A stretch of DNA of 64,000 nt from Clostridia bacterium (lineage in GTDB: Bacteria; Bacillota; Clostridia; Oscillospirales; CAG-272): NCBI GenBank assembly GCA_017547755.1, contig JAFYOX010000027.1:1-64000 (forward strand). The letters are read 5' to 3'. How positions within the stretch are numbered: the stretch's first letter is position 1; every line of letters begins with the position of its first letter. Below, piece by piece: positions 15,948 through 24,435 of the stretch. A program made the translations under genes and the position numbers. The notes under the pieces are model-generated. The model made no database searches. It was not told the DNA's origin and saw only the letters and a program-made list of their open reading frames with translations.

Positions 15948-16931
15948 TTATTCTTCGCCGATGGTTTCGAGGATCTTTACGAATTCCGCGAGGGTTTCGG
16001 CGTGGTTGAGGTGTTCGCGGACCCTTGCGGCACCGCGCATCCCCTTGATGAAATAAGCGGCGCGGGAACGCGATTCGCGTACCCCGACGACTTCGCCCTT
16101 TTCACGGACGACCGCTTCCACGAGGGAGATCGACAATGCGCGGATCTCGTCGAGTGTGGGCGGCACAAAATGTTCCGGATCGGACAGTTCGCGGAAGATC
16201 CACGGATTGCCGAGCGCGGCACGGCCGATGGCAACTTCGCCGCATCCGGCGGCGAGATACCGTTCTGCATCCGTACGGGTCTCGATGTCCCCGTTTCCGG
16301 CGAAGATCACCGGTTTTTCGAGGGATCGGAGTGCCTGCGCGGTCGATTCCGCGTGCGCCGGATCGGCGGACGGCATATACATCTGTTCGCGGGTCCGGCA
16401 GTGGAGCGTGATCTTTGCGGCGCCCGCACGTGCCATATCCGCGGCAAATTCCGCGCAGTTGATGTGATCGGCGTCCCATCCGGCACGGATCTTGACCGAC
16501 AGAGGGACATTGTATTTCGCGCATACCTCCGCGACGGCGGCGGTGACATTCCGCGCGGTCTCCGGCGTGCGCATCAGAGCGGAGCCGTCGCCGGACGTCA
16601 CGATTTTTTTGACCGGACATCCCATATTGATGTCGATGCCGGCCGGCGGTGCGGCATAGGAACAGCCGGCGTAGTCGCCGGTGAGCAGTTTCCGTGCGGC
16701 TTCCGCCATCATGGCGGGGTCATGCCCGAAGATCTGCAGTACAACGGGGGCTTCGCCCTCGCCGATTTTTGCGAGAACGGCGGTTTTCCGGTCGTTCATG
16801 CACATCGCCACGGAGGAGATCATTTCCGAAACGACGTAGGCTGCGCCGAAATCGGCGGCAATTTTCCGCATGGGGTAATCGGTATATCCCGCCATCGGAG
16901 CCAGCGCGGCGGGAATGGATAAATTCGTCAT
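15948..16931 (-). CDS. dusB: tRNA-dihydrouridine synthase
   Basis: A 327-aa flavoenzyme of the Dus family that reduces uridines in the tRNA D-loop using FMN and NADPH. Visible motifs are LAPMAGYTDYPMRKI at the N-terminus, VVLQIFGHDP, the catalytic-cysteine motif INMGCPVKKIVTSGDGSALM, VSVKIRAGW-like LSVKIRAGWD, and the C-terminal FMN phosphate site GCGEVAIGRAALGNPWIF. I place the start at 16931, where similarity begins. It is the gene after mreD on the strand; the DusB assignment (as against another Dus) is by general resemblance. Confidence 0.92.
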   Translation of the reverse strand: MTNLSIPAALAPMAGYTDYPMRKIAADFGAAYVVSEMISSVAMCMNDRKTAVLAKIGEGEAPVVLQIFGHDPAMMAEAARKLLTGDYAGCSYAAPPAGIDINMGCPVKKIVTSGDGSALMRTPETARNVTAAVAEVCAKYNVPLSVKIRAGWDADHINCAEFAADMARAGAAKITLHCRTREQMYMPSADPAHAESTAQALRSLEKPVIFAGNGDIETRTDAERYLAAGCGEVAIGRAALGNPWIFRELSDPEHFVPPTLDEIRALSISLVEAVVREKGEVVGVRESRSRAAYFIKGMRGAARVREHLNHAETLAEFVKILETIGEE

Positions 16932-16987
16932 AAATACAATAAGGAAAGAAAAACAGAATTTCAGCAGACTGTCCGGAAGTTTCCCAC

Positions 16988-17623
16988 TCACTGAACCTTC
17001 GCGTCGCGGGATTTGTTGAAGGGACGGAGCGCAAGCCATGCGGCGGCGTGCGGGAGTGCGGCGAACAGGAGATTTGCGGCGAATTCCGGAAGGACGGTGC
17101 GGGTGAGTGCGTCGGTCAGAAGAAGATCCCCGACGGTCATGATCACCGCGATCAAAGTGAAGACGGCGCGTCCGACGGACGATACGGCTGTGTAAAGTGC
17201 GCGGACGGCGGCGGAGTCACGGAAATTGTGGACCGTCAGCAGACCGCAGATATACCCTGCCGGCATATACAGAAGGGGCAGCAGGGTCAGAGGGGATCCG
17301 CCGAGCGATTCGATGACGAATGCGCCGACCAGTCCGCAGACCGCGCCCCATTTTTCGCGTTCCGTCATGGAGATCGCGATGATGAGCGGGAGGATCAGGT
17401 CGGGAACCGCGCCGAACGGACGGAACCGCGTGAAAAGGGTGGTCTGGACGAGCGAAAAAAAGATGATCAGCAGGGCGCAGACCGCACCTTTGGCAATTCC
17501 TTCGCCGTCCATGTTCAGACGGAGACGCCAGTCGCGGAACCGGTCGGCAAAGCTTTCCGTTTTCTCGCCCGGGACCGGCGGATTGTTCGGAGCGGCTGGC
17601 GGAGTTCTGCGGGGATTGTTCAT
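16988..17623 (-). CDS. mreD: Rod shape-determining protein MreD
   Basis: A 211-aa membrane protein with a Pro-rich cytoplasmic N-terminus (about 45 residues) and roughly five to six hydrophobic segments (for example ALLIIFFSLVQTTLF, PDLILPLIIAISM). The segment FRPFGAVPDLILPLIIAIS and the position directly downstream of mreC identify it as MreD, part of the elongasome that scaffolds peptidoglycan synthesis along the cylinder. Sequence identity in this family is always low, so the call leans on context. Confidence 0.88.
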   Translation of the reverse strand: MNNPRRTPPAAPNNPPVPGEKTESFADRFRDWRLRLNMDGEGIAKGAVCALLIIFFSLVQTTLFTRFRPFGAVPDLILPLIIAISMTEREKWGAVCGLVGAFVIESLGGSPLTLLPLLYMPAGYICGLLTVHNFRDSAAVRALYTAVSSVGRAVFTLIAVIMTVGDLLLTDALTRTVLPEFAANLLFAALPHAAAWLALRPFNKSRDAKVQ

Positions 17624-17666
17624 AGTATGGTTCCTGATTTGTGGATTTCGGGATTTTACGGAAAGA

Positions 17667-18506
17667 TCATTCGAGGATGATCTCGTAGTCGGTGATGATC
17701 ATGACCTGCGTCAGTTCGGAAAAGTCCACGGCGCATTTCACGGTCACGTCGGGCGAACGGGTGAATTCGTTGATCCCGACCGTTTCCACGTAGCCGATGA
17801 CCAGTCCGCGCGGGTAGACGCTGCCGTACCCGGTGGAAAGAACGCGGTCGCCGACGGCGATCTGTGCTTCCGCAGGAAGATAGGACATCCGGCATAAGCC
17901 GTCGGGAGCGAGATCAAACTCCCCTTCGCAGATCCCGGCGTCCTCGGTGCGTTCGATGTACGCGCCGACGGAGGTCTGGGCCTCCACGATGGTGGTCACT
18001 TTCGCCCAGTTGTAGCCGAGTTCGGTGATCCGTCCGACGATGCCTTCGGAGGTCACTACCGGCATATTCTTGGTCACGCCGGCGCCCGTGCCGACGTCAA
18101 TGGTGAGGATCTTGGAGTAATTTCCGCTTTCGCGGCCGGTGACCGAGGCGGAAAGCATCTTGAAATCGGTGTGCTGGGACTTCATTTCGAGGAAGTTGCT
18201 CATCCATGCGCTGCGTTCCTCGAGTTCGGCAGCGTCATAATTCTGCTTTTCCAGTTCGGCGATCCGTTCGCGCAGGGCGATGTTCTCTTCGACCAGCTCG
18301 TCAAACTTGTAGAAATAGGATGCAAAGCCGTCGACCGCTTCTGTCGCGTAGTTGAAGATCTTCTGCATCGGCGTCAGCAGGACGCAGACCGCGTCGCGGA
18401 AAAGAAATGTCAGCCCCATCGAGTACAGTACGCTCGGCACGATCGTCAGAAGCAGAGCCAGCACCGTCATGATGTAAAAAAATTTGTTCTTGAAAAATTG
18501 TTTCAT
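17667..18506 (-). CDS. mreC: Rod shape-determining protein MreC
   Basis: A 279-aa protein with a short cytoplasmic tail, one membrane helix (about 10-32), a coiled-coil (about 58-95, VEENIALRERIAELEKQNY) and the extracellular beta domain with GAGVTKNMPVVTSEGIVGRI, NWAKVTTIVEAQTSVGAYI and GDRVLSTGYGSVYPRGLVIGYV, all typical of MreC. It bridges MreB filaments to the wall-synthesis enzymes. Start at 18506 (MKQFFKNKFFYIM); upstream in-frame sequence is a family A repeat. No convincing Shine-Dalgarno is present. Confidence 0.95.
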   Translation of the reverse strand: MKQFFKNKFFYIMTVLALLLTIVPSVLYSMGLTFLFRDAVCVLLTPMQKIFNYATEAVDGFASYFYKFDELVEENIALRERIAELEKQNYDAAELEERSAWMSNFLEMKSQHTDFKMLSASVTGRESGNYSKILTIDVGTGAGVTKNMPVVTSEGIVGRITELGYNWAKVTTIVEAQTSVGAYIERTEDAGICEGEFDLAPDGLCRMSYLPAEAQIAVGDRVLSTGYGSVYPRGLVIGYVETVGINEFTRSPDVTVKCAVDFSELTQVMIITDYEIILE

Positions 18507-18521
18507 GTAAGAATTTGTTTC

Positions 18522-18747
18522 TTGGGGAAAACTTTTTTGAAAAAAAGTTTTCCCCAAACCCCTTTCAAAAAACTTCAAACTATAAAGGGAGCAAAGCAAT
18601 TGCAGGGCGTTTGTAAACAGAATTTTTGCAGATTGTACAACCGGTTCGGTATTCTCAAATTTGCACCCAGCCTTGTCAATCCAATTCGTTTGAAAGTTTT
18701 TGCGGAGGGGTCCGGGGAGGTGCTTTTTTCAAAAAGCATCTCCCCGG
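18522..18747. repeat. Composite inverted repeat between mreB and mreC (family A copies 6 and 7)
   Basis: Two family A palindromes face each other: 18522-18557 (TTGGGGAAAACTTTTTT with AAAAAAGTTTTCCCCAA, perfect) and 18712-18747 (CCGGGGAGGTGCTTTTT with AAAAAGCATCTCCCCGG), the second touching the mreB stop. Their inner flanks are inverted: ACCCCTTTCAAAAAACTTCAAA at the left, TTTGAAAGTTTTTGCGGAGGGGT at the right. The stretch about 18640-18700 repeats the parA-parB gap in inverted form. The 3'-most hairpin may end or weaken the mreB transcript before mreC. No gene is visible. Confidence 0.8.
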
Positions 18748-19752
18748 TTATCTTGTCCGGTAATTTACATAAACACTCGCGTCGCCGGTGGTTTCGATGA
18801 TGCGGCCGATACCGACGGCAACACAGTCGATGGGGTTCTTGGCGATGACGGTGCGGATCCCGGTCACGCGGGAAATGAGAAGATCGAGACCGGCAAGGAG
18901 TGCGCCGCCGCCGGAAAGCATGATGCCGGTGTCGTAGATGTCGGATGCGAGTTCGGGCGGCGTGCTTTCGAGGGCGTTGCGGATGCTTTCCACGATGTGC
19001 TGGACTTCGTCCTGCATCGCTTCGCGGATCTCGGCGGAGGAGATCGTCATGGTGGCGGGCAGTCCGTTGAGCAGGTTGCGTCCGCGGATCTGCATGGAGC
19101 CGCGGTCCGTTGCCGGATGGACGCTGCCGATGCGCTTTTTCAGCACTTCCGCGGTCGATTCGCCGATGAGGATGTTGTATTTGCGCTTGATGTAGGAGAC
19201 GATGGCTTCGTCGAGTTCATCGCCTGCGATGCGGAGCGAATTCGGCTGCACGATGCCGCCGAGCGACATGACCGCCACTTCCGTGGTGCCGCCGCCGATG
19301 TCGACGATCATGGAACCGCGCGCGTCTTCCACGCGCAGACCGCTGCCGATGGCCGCCGCGATGGGTTCTTCCACCAGCGCGACCGACTGTGCGCCCGCTT
19401 CGAGCGTTACGTCTTCCACGGCACGGCGTTCCACTTCCGTTACGCCGTAGGGGATGCAGATGATGACTTTCGGACGGCTCAGAAGCGAGTTGCCCGAAAC
19501 CTTTTTGAAATAATGGCGGAGCATGGACGCCGTGATATCGAATTCCGCGATGACACCGTCCTTGAGGGGACGCATTGCCACGATGGAACCGGGCGTTTTG
19601 CCGAGCATCAGCTTTGCTTCGCTGCCGACCGCGACGACCTTCTGGGACTTCGCTTCCACGGCGACGACGGACGGTTCGCGCAGAACGATGCCGCGTCCCT
19701 TGACATATACGATGGTATTCGCGGTGCCGAGGTCGATACCGATACTTTTCAT
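18748..19752 (-). CDS. mreB: Rod shape-determining protein MreB (actin homologue)
   Basis: A 334-aa actin-like ATPase: phosphate-1 motif IDLGTANTIVYVKG, PKVIICIPYGVTEVERRAVEDV, phosphate-2 motif SMIVDIGGGTTEVAVMSLGG, and the adenosine motif GIMLSGGGALLAGLD. It polymerises under the membrane and positions elongation machinery in rod-shaped cells. Gene order mreB-mreC-mreD is conserved. The ATG has a CGGAG site. Maf and DUF4321 lie just upstream on the same strand, so one transcript may serve the whole block. Confidence 0.97.
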   Translation of the reverse strand: MKSIGIDLGTANTIVYVKGRGIVLREPSVVAVEAKSQKVVAVGSEAKLMLGKTPGSIVAMRPLKDGVIAEFDITASMLRHYFKKVSGNSLLSRPKVIICIPYGVTEVERRAVEDVTLEAGAQSVALVEEPIAAAIGSGLRVEDARGSMIVDIGGGTTEVAVMSLGGIVQPNSLRIAGDELDEAIVSYIKRKYNILIGESTAEVLKKRIGSVHPATDRGSMQIRGRNLLNGLPATMTISSAEIREAMQDEVQHIVESIRNALESTPPELASDIYDTGIMLSGGGALLAGLDLLISRVTGIRTVIAKNPIDCVAVGIGRIIETTGDASVYVNYRTR

Positions 19753-19813
19753 AGAATAAATCTCCGAGAATGTGATATTGGGAGGTATTGTCTGCAGGAT
19801 TATAAAACAGGGA

Positions 19814-20455
19814 TCAGCCGCGCAGACGGTTCAGTTCCGTGTACACGCGGCAGACGGGCAGACCGACGACGTTGTAGTAGTCGCCGGCGAGCTTTTCGAC
19901 GAACACGCAGGCGCCGTCCTGGATCCCGTACGCACCCGCTTTGTCGAGCGGATGATGCACGCGGATGTAGGTCTCGATCTCGCGGTCGTCGAGCGGACGG
20001 AAATACACGTCGGTGGATTCGGCGAACCGTGCGGTCCGGCCGGTGGCGGTGTCGTACAGGACAACGCCGGTGATGACACGGTGTGCGCGTCCGGAAAGTT
20101 CGCGGAGCATATCGAACGCGCCGCGTTCGCTGCCGGGTTTGCCGAAGATCGTCCGGCTGACGTCGGAATAGACGATGGTGTCGGCAGAGAGGATGACCGC
20201 ATTGTCCGCTTCCGCACGGGTAAGGTCATAGTTCGAGAGATCCGCGTCGCGGAGACCGGCAAGTGCCTTCCGGACGGCGGCGTTTTTCAGTTCCGCCGCT
20301 GCCGTCACGAATTCCTCGGGATGTCCGGGAACGTAGTCGACGCTGCCTTCGTCCGCGCCGGAAACGAAAATTTTATGCGGGATCCCGGCAAGCGTGAGCA
20401 GTTCATGCCGTCTTGGCGACTGCGATGCGAGGATGACCGTTGTGGTGTCGTTCAT
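19814..20455 (-). CDS. maf: Maf-family nucleotide pyrophosphatase
   Basis: A 213-aa Maf protein. The opening TVILASQSPRRHELLTLAG, the central LSADTIV and FGKPGSERGAFDMLRELSGRAHRVITGV, and KAGAYGIQDGACVFVEKLAGDYYNVVGLP cover all conserved Maf blocks. These enzymes hydrolyse non-canonical or excess nucleoside triphosphates (dTTP, UTP or modified forms) and were first linked to septum inhibition. It sits between DUF4321 and mreB, a frequent Firmicutes pairing. An ACGGAG site precedes the ATG. Confidence 0.95.
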   Translation of the reverse strand: MNDTTTVILASQSPRRHELLTLAGIPHKIFVSGADEGSVDYVPGHPEEFVTAAAELKNAAVRKALAGLRDADLSNYDLTRAEADNAVILSADTIVYSDVSRTIFGKPGSERGAFDMLRELSGRAHRVITGVVLYDTATGRTARFAESTDVYFRPLDDREIETYIRVHHPLDKAGAYGIQDGACVFVEKLAGDYYNVVGLPVCRVYTELNRLRG

Positions 20456-20482
20456 TTGCGAACTCCGTATCGTTGAATTGAG

Positions 20483-20740
20483 TTATTTTTTTGCGATGTA
20501 GTGCCCGAGAACGAGGGCAAGCGCCGTGCAGGCGGCGGTGGAGACCGTGACTTTCAGCGAGATGCCGAGGGTCAGCGTGACGGCGTTCAGATCGAGGATC
20601 ACGGGGGATTTCGTACCGAAATTCAGACCGTAGGACAGCCATGACAGCGCGGGAATATGCGCAGTCATTTCTGCCGCCATCGAACCGACGACGATGCCGA
20701 CGACGATCAGGAAAAGATTGAACCAGATGGATCTGGACAT
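20483..20740 (-). CDS. DUF4321 small membrane protein
   Basis: An 85-aa protein with two membrane segments (about 6-26 and 58-80) and the middle motif LSWLSYGLNFG, as in DUF4321 proteins that accompany maf and mreB in Clostridia. Function is unknown; its company suggests an envelope or division role. It has a good GGAGG site and lies 27 bp upstream of maf, so the two are very likely co-transcribed. Confidence 0.8.
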   Translation of the reverse strand: MSRSIWFNLFLIVVGIVVGSMAAEMTAHIPALSWLSYGLNFGTKSPVILDLNAVTLTLGISLKVTVSTAACTALALVLGHYIAKK

Positions 20741-20795
20741 GAAAAACCTCCGGGAAAATGGGAGTGGCGGATAACGTGGGATGTCGGCTCAGTTG

Positions 20796-21257
20796 TCAGT
20801 TGGTACCGGTGCTGCCGAAGCCGCCGGAGCCGCGCTCCGTTTCGTCAAGGTCGGAAACTTCCGCGAAGACGCCGCGCCGTACGGGCGTGAAGATCATCTG
20901 CGCGATGCGTTCGCCGTGGGTGACGGTATACGGTTCGGAGGAAAGATTGATGAGCGCGACTTTGATCTCGCCGCGGTAATCGGCATCGATGACGCCGACG
21001 CAGTTCAGCAGAGTGATGCCGTGCCTGACGGCGAGACCGCTGCGGGCATACAGGAGTGCCGCGACCGGTTCACGGCCGTCCCCCGTTTCGGGAGCGATCG
21101 CAATGCCGGTCGGGATGAGCGCGGACTTTCCCGGAAGGAGCGTCACCGGTTCGTCTAAGCAGGCGGAAAGGTCGCATGCCGCGGAACCGGGCGTCTGATA
21201 CGCGGGGATCTTTGCGTCCGCGCGGAGAAGTTTGATTCGGACAGGAAGATCGTACAT
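20796..21257 (-). CDS. dut: dUTP diphosphatase (dUTPase)
   Basis: A 153-aa trimeric dUTPase: motif 1 PGSAACDLSA, motif 2 ALLYARSGLAV, motif 3 HGITLLNCVGVIDADYRGEIKVALIN (substrate-pocket Asp/Tyr region), motif 4 GERIAQMIF and the Gly-rich arm motif 5 RGSGGFGSTG at the C-terminus. It converts dUTP to dUMP, keeping uracil out of DNA and feeding thymidylate synthesis. It lies between the U32 peptidase gene (17 bp upstream on the strand) and DUF4321. No clear Shine-Dalgarno is seen. Confidence 0.96.
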   Translation of the reverse strand: MYDLPVRIKLLRADAKIPAYQTPGSAACDLSACLDEPVTLLPGKSALIPTGIAIAPETGDGREPVAALLYARSGLAVRHGITLLNCVGVIDADYRGEIKVALINLSSEPYTVTHGERIAQMIFTPVRRGVFAEVSDLDETERGSGGFGSTGTN

Positions 21258-21274
21258 AAAATTTTATCAGAAGA

Positions 21275-23572
21275 TCACATGCGTCTGCCGCGGGCGGACG
21301 GGCGCTTTTCAATGTACGCGCGGACCACGTCGGCGGCTTCGGCGGAGGTTTCGGTGGTGAACAGGAAGTGCAGATGCGAAAGGTTCCGGAGCTGTTCGCT
21401 GCGGTCGGCCATCCACGTCGGCACGGAATTGTAAACGATGTTGACGCAGTCGTACGCCGGCGTGCCGATCACGGGGAATTCTTCCCCTTTCCGGTCACGG
21501 AGAACGGCGGTACAGGAGATACTGCGCGGCTTTTTCGTCAGCGCAGGATCCGGGGATGCCGCGGAATTTTCACGGAAGGAAGCGCGTCCGCCGCGGTTTC
21601 CGAGGGGACATTTTCCGTCGCAGATCACACAGCGCGCGAGGGTCATCAGCGGGAGATGCCCGTATACGATCGCGCCGCCGCCGATCTTTTCCACCGCAGC
21701 GGGCGGAATTTCGGGGGAAAGCACGATCCTGTCACAGCCGAGGCGGCGGTATTCCGCGTAGGCGGCGGTGTTCGTAATGTTTGCGCGGAAGGAGACGTCG
21801 GCGGAAAGTCTGTACTTTTCCACAAGATGTATCTGACCGGCGGTGTGGCAGAGGACACTTCTGCAGCCGGATTCCTTCAGGGATGCGAGGAGTTTTTCCG
21901 CCGCTTCATCGGACGGCGTGTACACCGGGAGAACGGCGGCAAGCTCCGGGAACGGCTGGTCTTTCGCTTTTTCCGCCGCTTCCGCGTAGGAATGCACGGG
22001 AACGTAGATCCGGTCGAAATAGCGGAGGAATTCCGGGGAGATCATCGGTGCAAAAAGGGTACGGATGTCCGCGACTTCTGCGGTGCGCAGCTGCTTTCCG
22101 CGCGGAGGTTCCGTGGGATCGGGGGTATAATGCAGAAGATCGGCGGGTTTTTCCGTATTTCCGGCAGGTTTGCGGACTTCGTCCGTTTCCTGCGTGGGAA
22201 CGGGGATCTCCTCGAGTGCGGCGAGCGCACGGCGGCGGAGGTCGTTCAGCGCGGAGACGGGATACCACAGATTTTCGCCGAGATCGAACGTGAGATCGTC
22301 CGCGGACAGCACGTAGGACGTGCCGCCGAATTTCGTGAGATTCTTCGCGGCGGATGCGGCGCTGATCGGGTTTCCGGACGCGGTCTGCGGGATCTCTCCG
22401 GATGCGGATGCCGTGATGTCCGGCAGATCCTTCCGCGTCAGCGTGAACTGCGCGGGTTCCCCTGCAGTCAGACGGAAATGTCCGGTGAGCGGACACGACA
22501 TATGGACGGTATTGGCGCGGATGCGTTCGTCAAGGGCACGGCTGATCTCGGACGTGCGGTCGGCGGGCGCCTTGTCAACGTCGCCGGAGACCTGTGTGCT
22601 TGCCATTCCGATGTAATTCTGTGAAAAATAACCGTCCGTGAAGCCGCGCGAGAACAGCTTTGCGAGTTCGCGGATCTCTTCTTCCGTCGCGGAACGGCGT
22701 TCATCCAGAAGAGTGCGGTAGATCTTTGTCGTGCCGTAGACGTATGCGGCGGATTTGAGGCGTCCCTCAATCTTGAGAGAACGCACGCCGGTATCGATCA
22801 CTTCGGGGATCCGTCCGGCAAGGCACATATCGGCGAGGGAAAGCACGCCGGATTTCTGTGCGGAATTCCGGGGATCCGGACGTTTTCTGCCGGTATTTTC
22901 CGGGATCCGTACGCCGTCCGTGCGGCTGACGCCGAACGGAAGACGACAGGGCTGTGCACATTCGCCGCGGTTGCCGCTTCTGCCGCCCATCATGCAGCTG
23001 AACAGGCACTGTCCGGAGCAGGAAACACAGTGCGCGCCGTGGATGAACATTTCGATCTCCAGCGGCGTGCTTCCGCAGAGACGGCGGATCTCGTCGCGGG
23101 ACAGCTCGCGCGGAATAACAAGGCGCGTGAAGCCCATACCGGCGAGGATCTCGCAGTCGGCTGGGCTGGACAGCGAAGTCTGTGTGCTGGCGTGGAGTGC
23201 GATATCGGGATAGCGGCGGTGGATTTCGCGGGCAATGCCGAAATCGGCGACGATGAGCGCGTCGGGCGCGGTGTCGGGATTGCCGAGAAGCGTGTCCGCG
23301 AGACGGAGGATGTCGTCCATTTCACGGTCGCGGACGCGGGTGTTGACGGTGATATGAGCGGCGGCGCCGACGCTGTGGCAGAGCCGGATGGCGTCGGAAA
23401 GTTCGCTGTCGCCGAAATTTTTCGCGCGCATGCGGTTGGAGAAGGAGGTGCCCCCGAAATAGACCGCGTCCGCTCCGGCGGCAAGTGCGGCACGGAGACT
23501 GTCGGCGTTCCCGGCGGGAGCAAGCAGCTCAGGCAGCGGCATCTGCGCGGGATTTTTTACGGAACCGCTCAT
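21275..23572 (-). CDS. Peptidase U32 family protein (collagenase-like, DUF3656)
   Basis: A 765-aa U32-family protein. The N-terminal barrel has ELLAPAGNADSLRAALAAGADAVYFGG, the family motif EMFIHGAHCVSCSGQCLFSCMMGGRSGNRGECAQPCR (Cys cluster, probably metal-binding) and DMCLAGRIPEVIDTGVRSLKIEGRLKSAAYVY. A long C-terminal half with DUF3656-like segments and CVICDGKCPLGNRGG follows. Members act in tRNA/rRNA hydroxylation (TrhP/RlhA type) or were described as collagenases; the substrate here is undetermined. Its ATG overlaps the zapA stop (ATGA), so the two genes are coupled. Confidence 0.92.
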   Translation of the reverse strand: MSGSVKNPAQMPLPELLAPAGNADSLRAALAAGADAVYFGGTSFSNRMRAKNFGDSELSDAIRLCHSVGAAAHITVNTRVRDREMDDILRLADTLLGNPDTAPDALIVADFGIAREIHRRYPDIALHASTQTSLSSPADCEILAGMGFTRLVIPRELSRDEIRRLCGSTPLEIEMFIHGAHCVSCSGQCLFSCMMGGRSGNRGECAQPCRLPFGVSRTDGVRIPENTGRKRPDPRNSAQKSGVLSLADMCLAGRIPEVIDTGVRSLKIEGRLKSAAYVYGTTKIYRTLLDERRSATEEEIRELAKLFSRGFTDGYFSQNYIGMASTQVSGDVDKAPADRTSEISRALDERIRANTVHMSCPLTGHFRLTAGEPAQFTLTRKDLPDITASASGEIPQTASGNPISAASAAKNLTKFGGTSYVLSADDLTFDLGENLWYPVSALNDLRRRALAALEEIPVPTQETDEVRKPAGNTEKPADLLHYTPDPTEPPRGKQLRTAEVADIRTLFAPMISPEFLRYFDRIYVPVHSYAEAAEKAKDQPFPELAAVLPVYTPSDEAAEKLLASLKESGCRSVLCHTAGQIHLVEKYRLSADVSFRANITNTAAYAEYRRLGCDRIVLSPEIPPAAVEKIGGGAIVYGHLPLMTLARCVICDGKCPLGNRGGRASFRENSAASPDPALTKKPRSISCTAVLRDRKGEEFPVIGTPAYDCVNIVYNSVPTWMADRSEQLRNLSHLHFLFTTETSAEAADVVRAYIEKRPSARGRRM

Positions 23573-24114
23573 TTTCCAGAGTCGTTTCCGCGGAGAAGGG
23601 ACTCAATGTACTTGATTTTTTCGTCGCGGGTCTGCGCCTGATCGGGATCCTCGGACTTCTTGCTTTCGAGGTATTTTTCAAGAGTGCGGACTTTGTCTTC
23701 GGGAGAGGTGCCTGCCTTGCCGCCGCGGAGGATATCGCTGATCTTCTTCATGTCGTTGGTGACTTCGGCAGCTTCTTCTTCGGGTGCGGCTTCTTCCGCG
23801 CTCTGGCTTGCGAGCTGTGCCTTCGCTTCGTCGAGTTCTTCGCGCAGACGCTTGATGTTGTCTTCGTACAGGGATACCTGCGCTTCGAGGTTGCGGATGC
23901 GCTTTTCCGCCTTCAGCTTGTCGCCGAGGTAATCGATGGAGCAGAGCAGCGCCGCGTCAAGGGTGGAGATGCGGTAGCTGCCCGCCGTCATTTCGGAGAT
24001 CCGTTCGTTGAGTCGGGTGATGATCGATTCCACAAAGGACGCGGGTTCGTCCGTTACAATGGTCATGGGCATTCCCGCGATTTCGAGCGTATATTTTTTC
24101 TTGTTATTTTCCAT
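23569..24114 (-). CDS. zapA: Cell division protein ZapA
   Basis: A 181-aa ZapA. Residues 1-90 are the globular domain (YTLEIAGMPMTIVTDEPASFVESIITRLNERI, then LDAALLCSIDYLGDKLKAEKRI), followed by a coiled-coil (about 75-110) and a longer acidic, Ala-rich tail than usual. It cross-links FtsZ protofilaments at midcell. The start at 24114 (MENNKKKYTLEI) is preferred over 24144. A promoter lies about 80 bp upstream. It heads the minus-strand block that runs to parB. Confidence 0.9.
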   Translation of the reverse strand: MENNKKKYTLEIAGMPMTIVTDEPASFVESIITRLNERISEMTAGSYRISTLDAALLCSIDYLGDKLKAEKRIRNLEAQVSLYEDNIKRLREELDEAKAQLASQSAEEAAPEEEAAEVTNDMKKISDILRGGKAGTSPEDKVRTLEKYLESKKSEDPDQAQTRDEKIKYIESLLRGNDSGK

Positions 24115-24201
24115 AGTTCTGACTGACCTCACTGATTGAAGCATCGGTGTGTTGATTTACAAAATATGGCAATCCGCAGGGAGAGCCAATAATACAAGTA
24201 C

Positions 24202-24230
24202 ATTATAATATATTTCAGAGTTTTTTTAAA
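24202..24230 (-). promoter_or_regulatory. Probable promoter for zapA
   Basis: On the minus strand TTTAAA (24225-24230) and TATAAT (24202-24207) are 17 bp apart. The leader to zapA would be about 80 nt. Confidence 0.5.
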
Positions 24231-24343
24231 GGGGAAAATGTGAATTTCCGTACGGGATTTTCCGAAAGGATCCGGAAAGAAAATCCGTGTGCCGCACGGA
24301 GGACAAAAGCCGCAGAAACTGGGCAAGTATTCCGTCAAAACCG

Positions 24344-24372
24344 TTGCGTTTTCTGTGATAATCTGATATAAT
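24344..24372 (+). promoter_or_regulatory. Promoter for the SGNH hydrolase gene
   Basis: TTGCGT (24344-24349), 17 bp, TATAAT (24367-24372) with an extended TGA directly before the -10. Together with the zapA promoter it explains the 321-bp divergent gap 24115-24435, where I see no gene. Confidence 0.75.
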
Positions 24373-24435
24373 ATGGAAAAAGAACAGCGTGTACGTTCAT
24401 GAAAATTTTACAAATAACATAAAGGAGAAAACACA

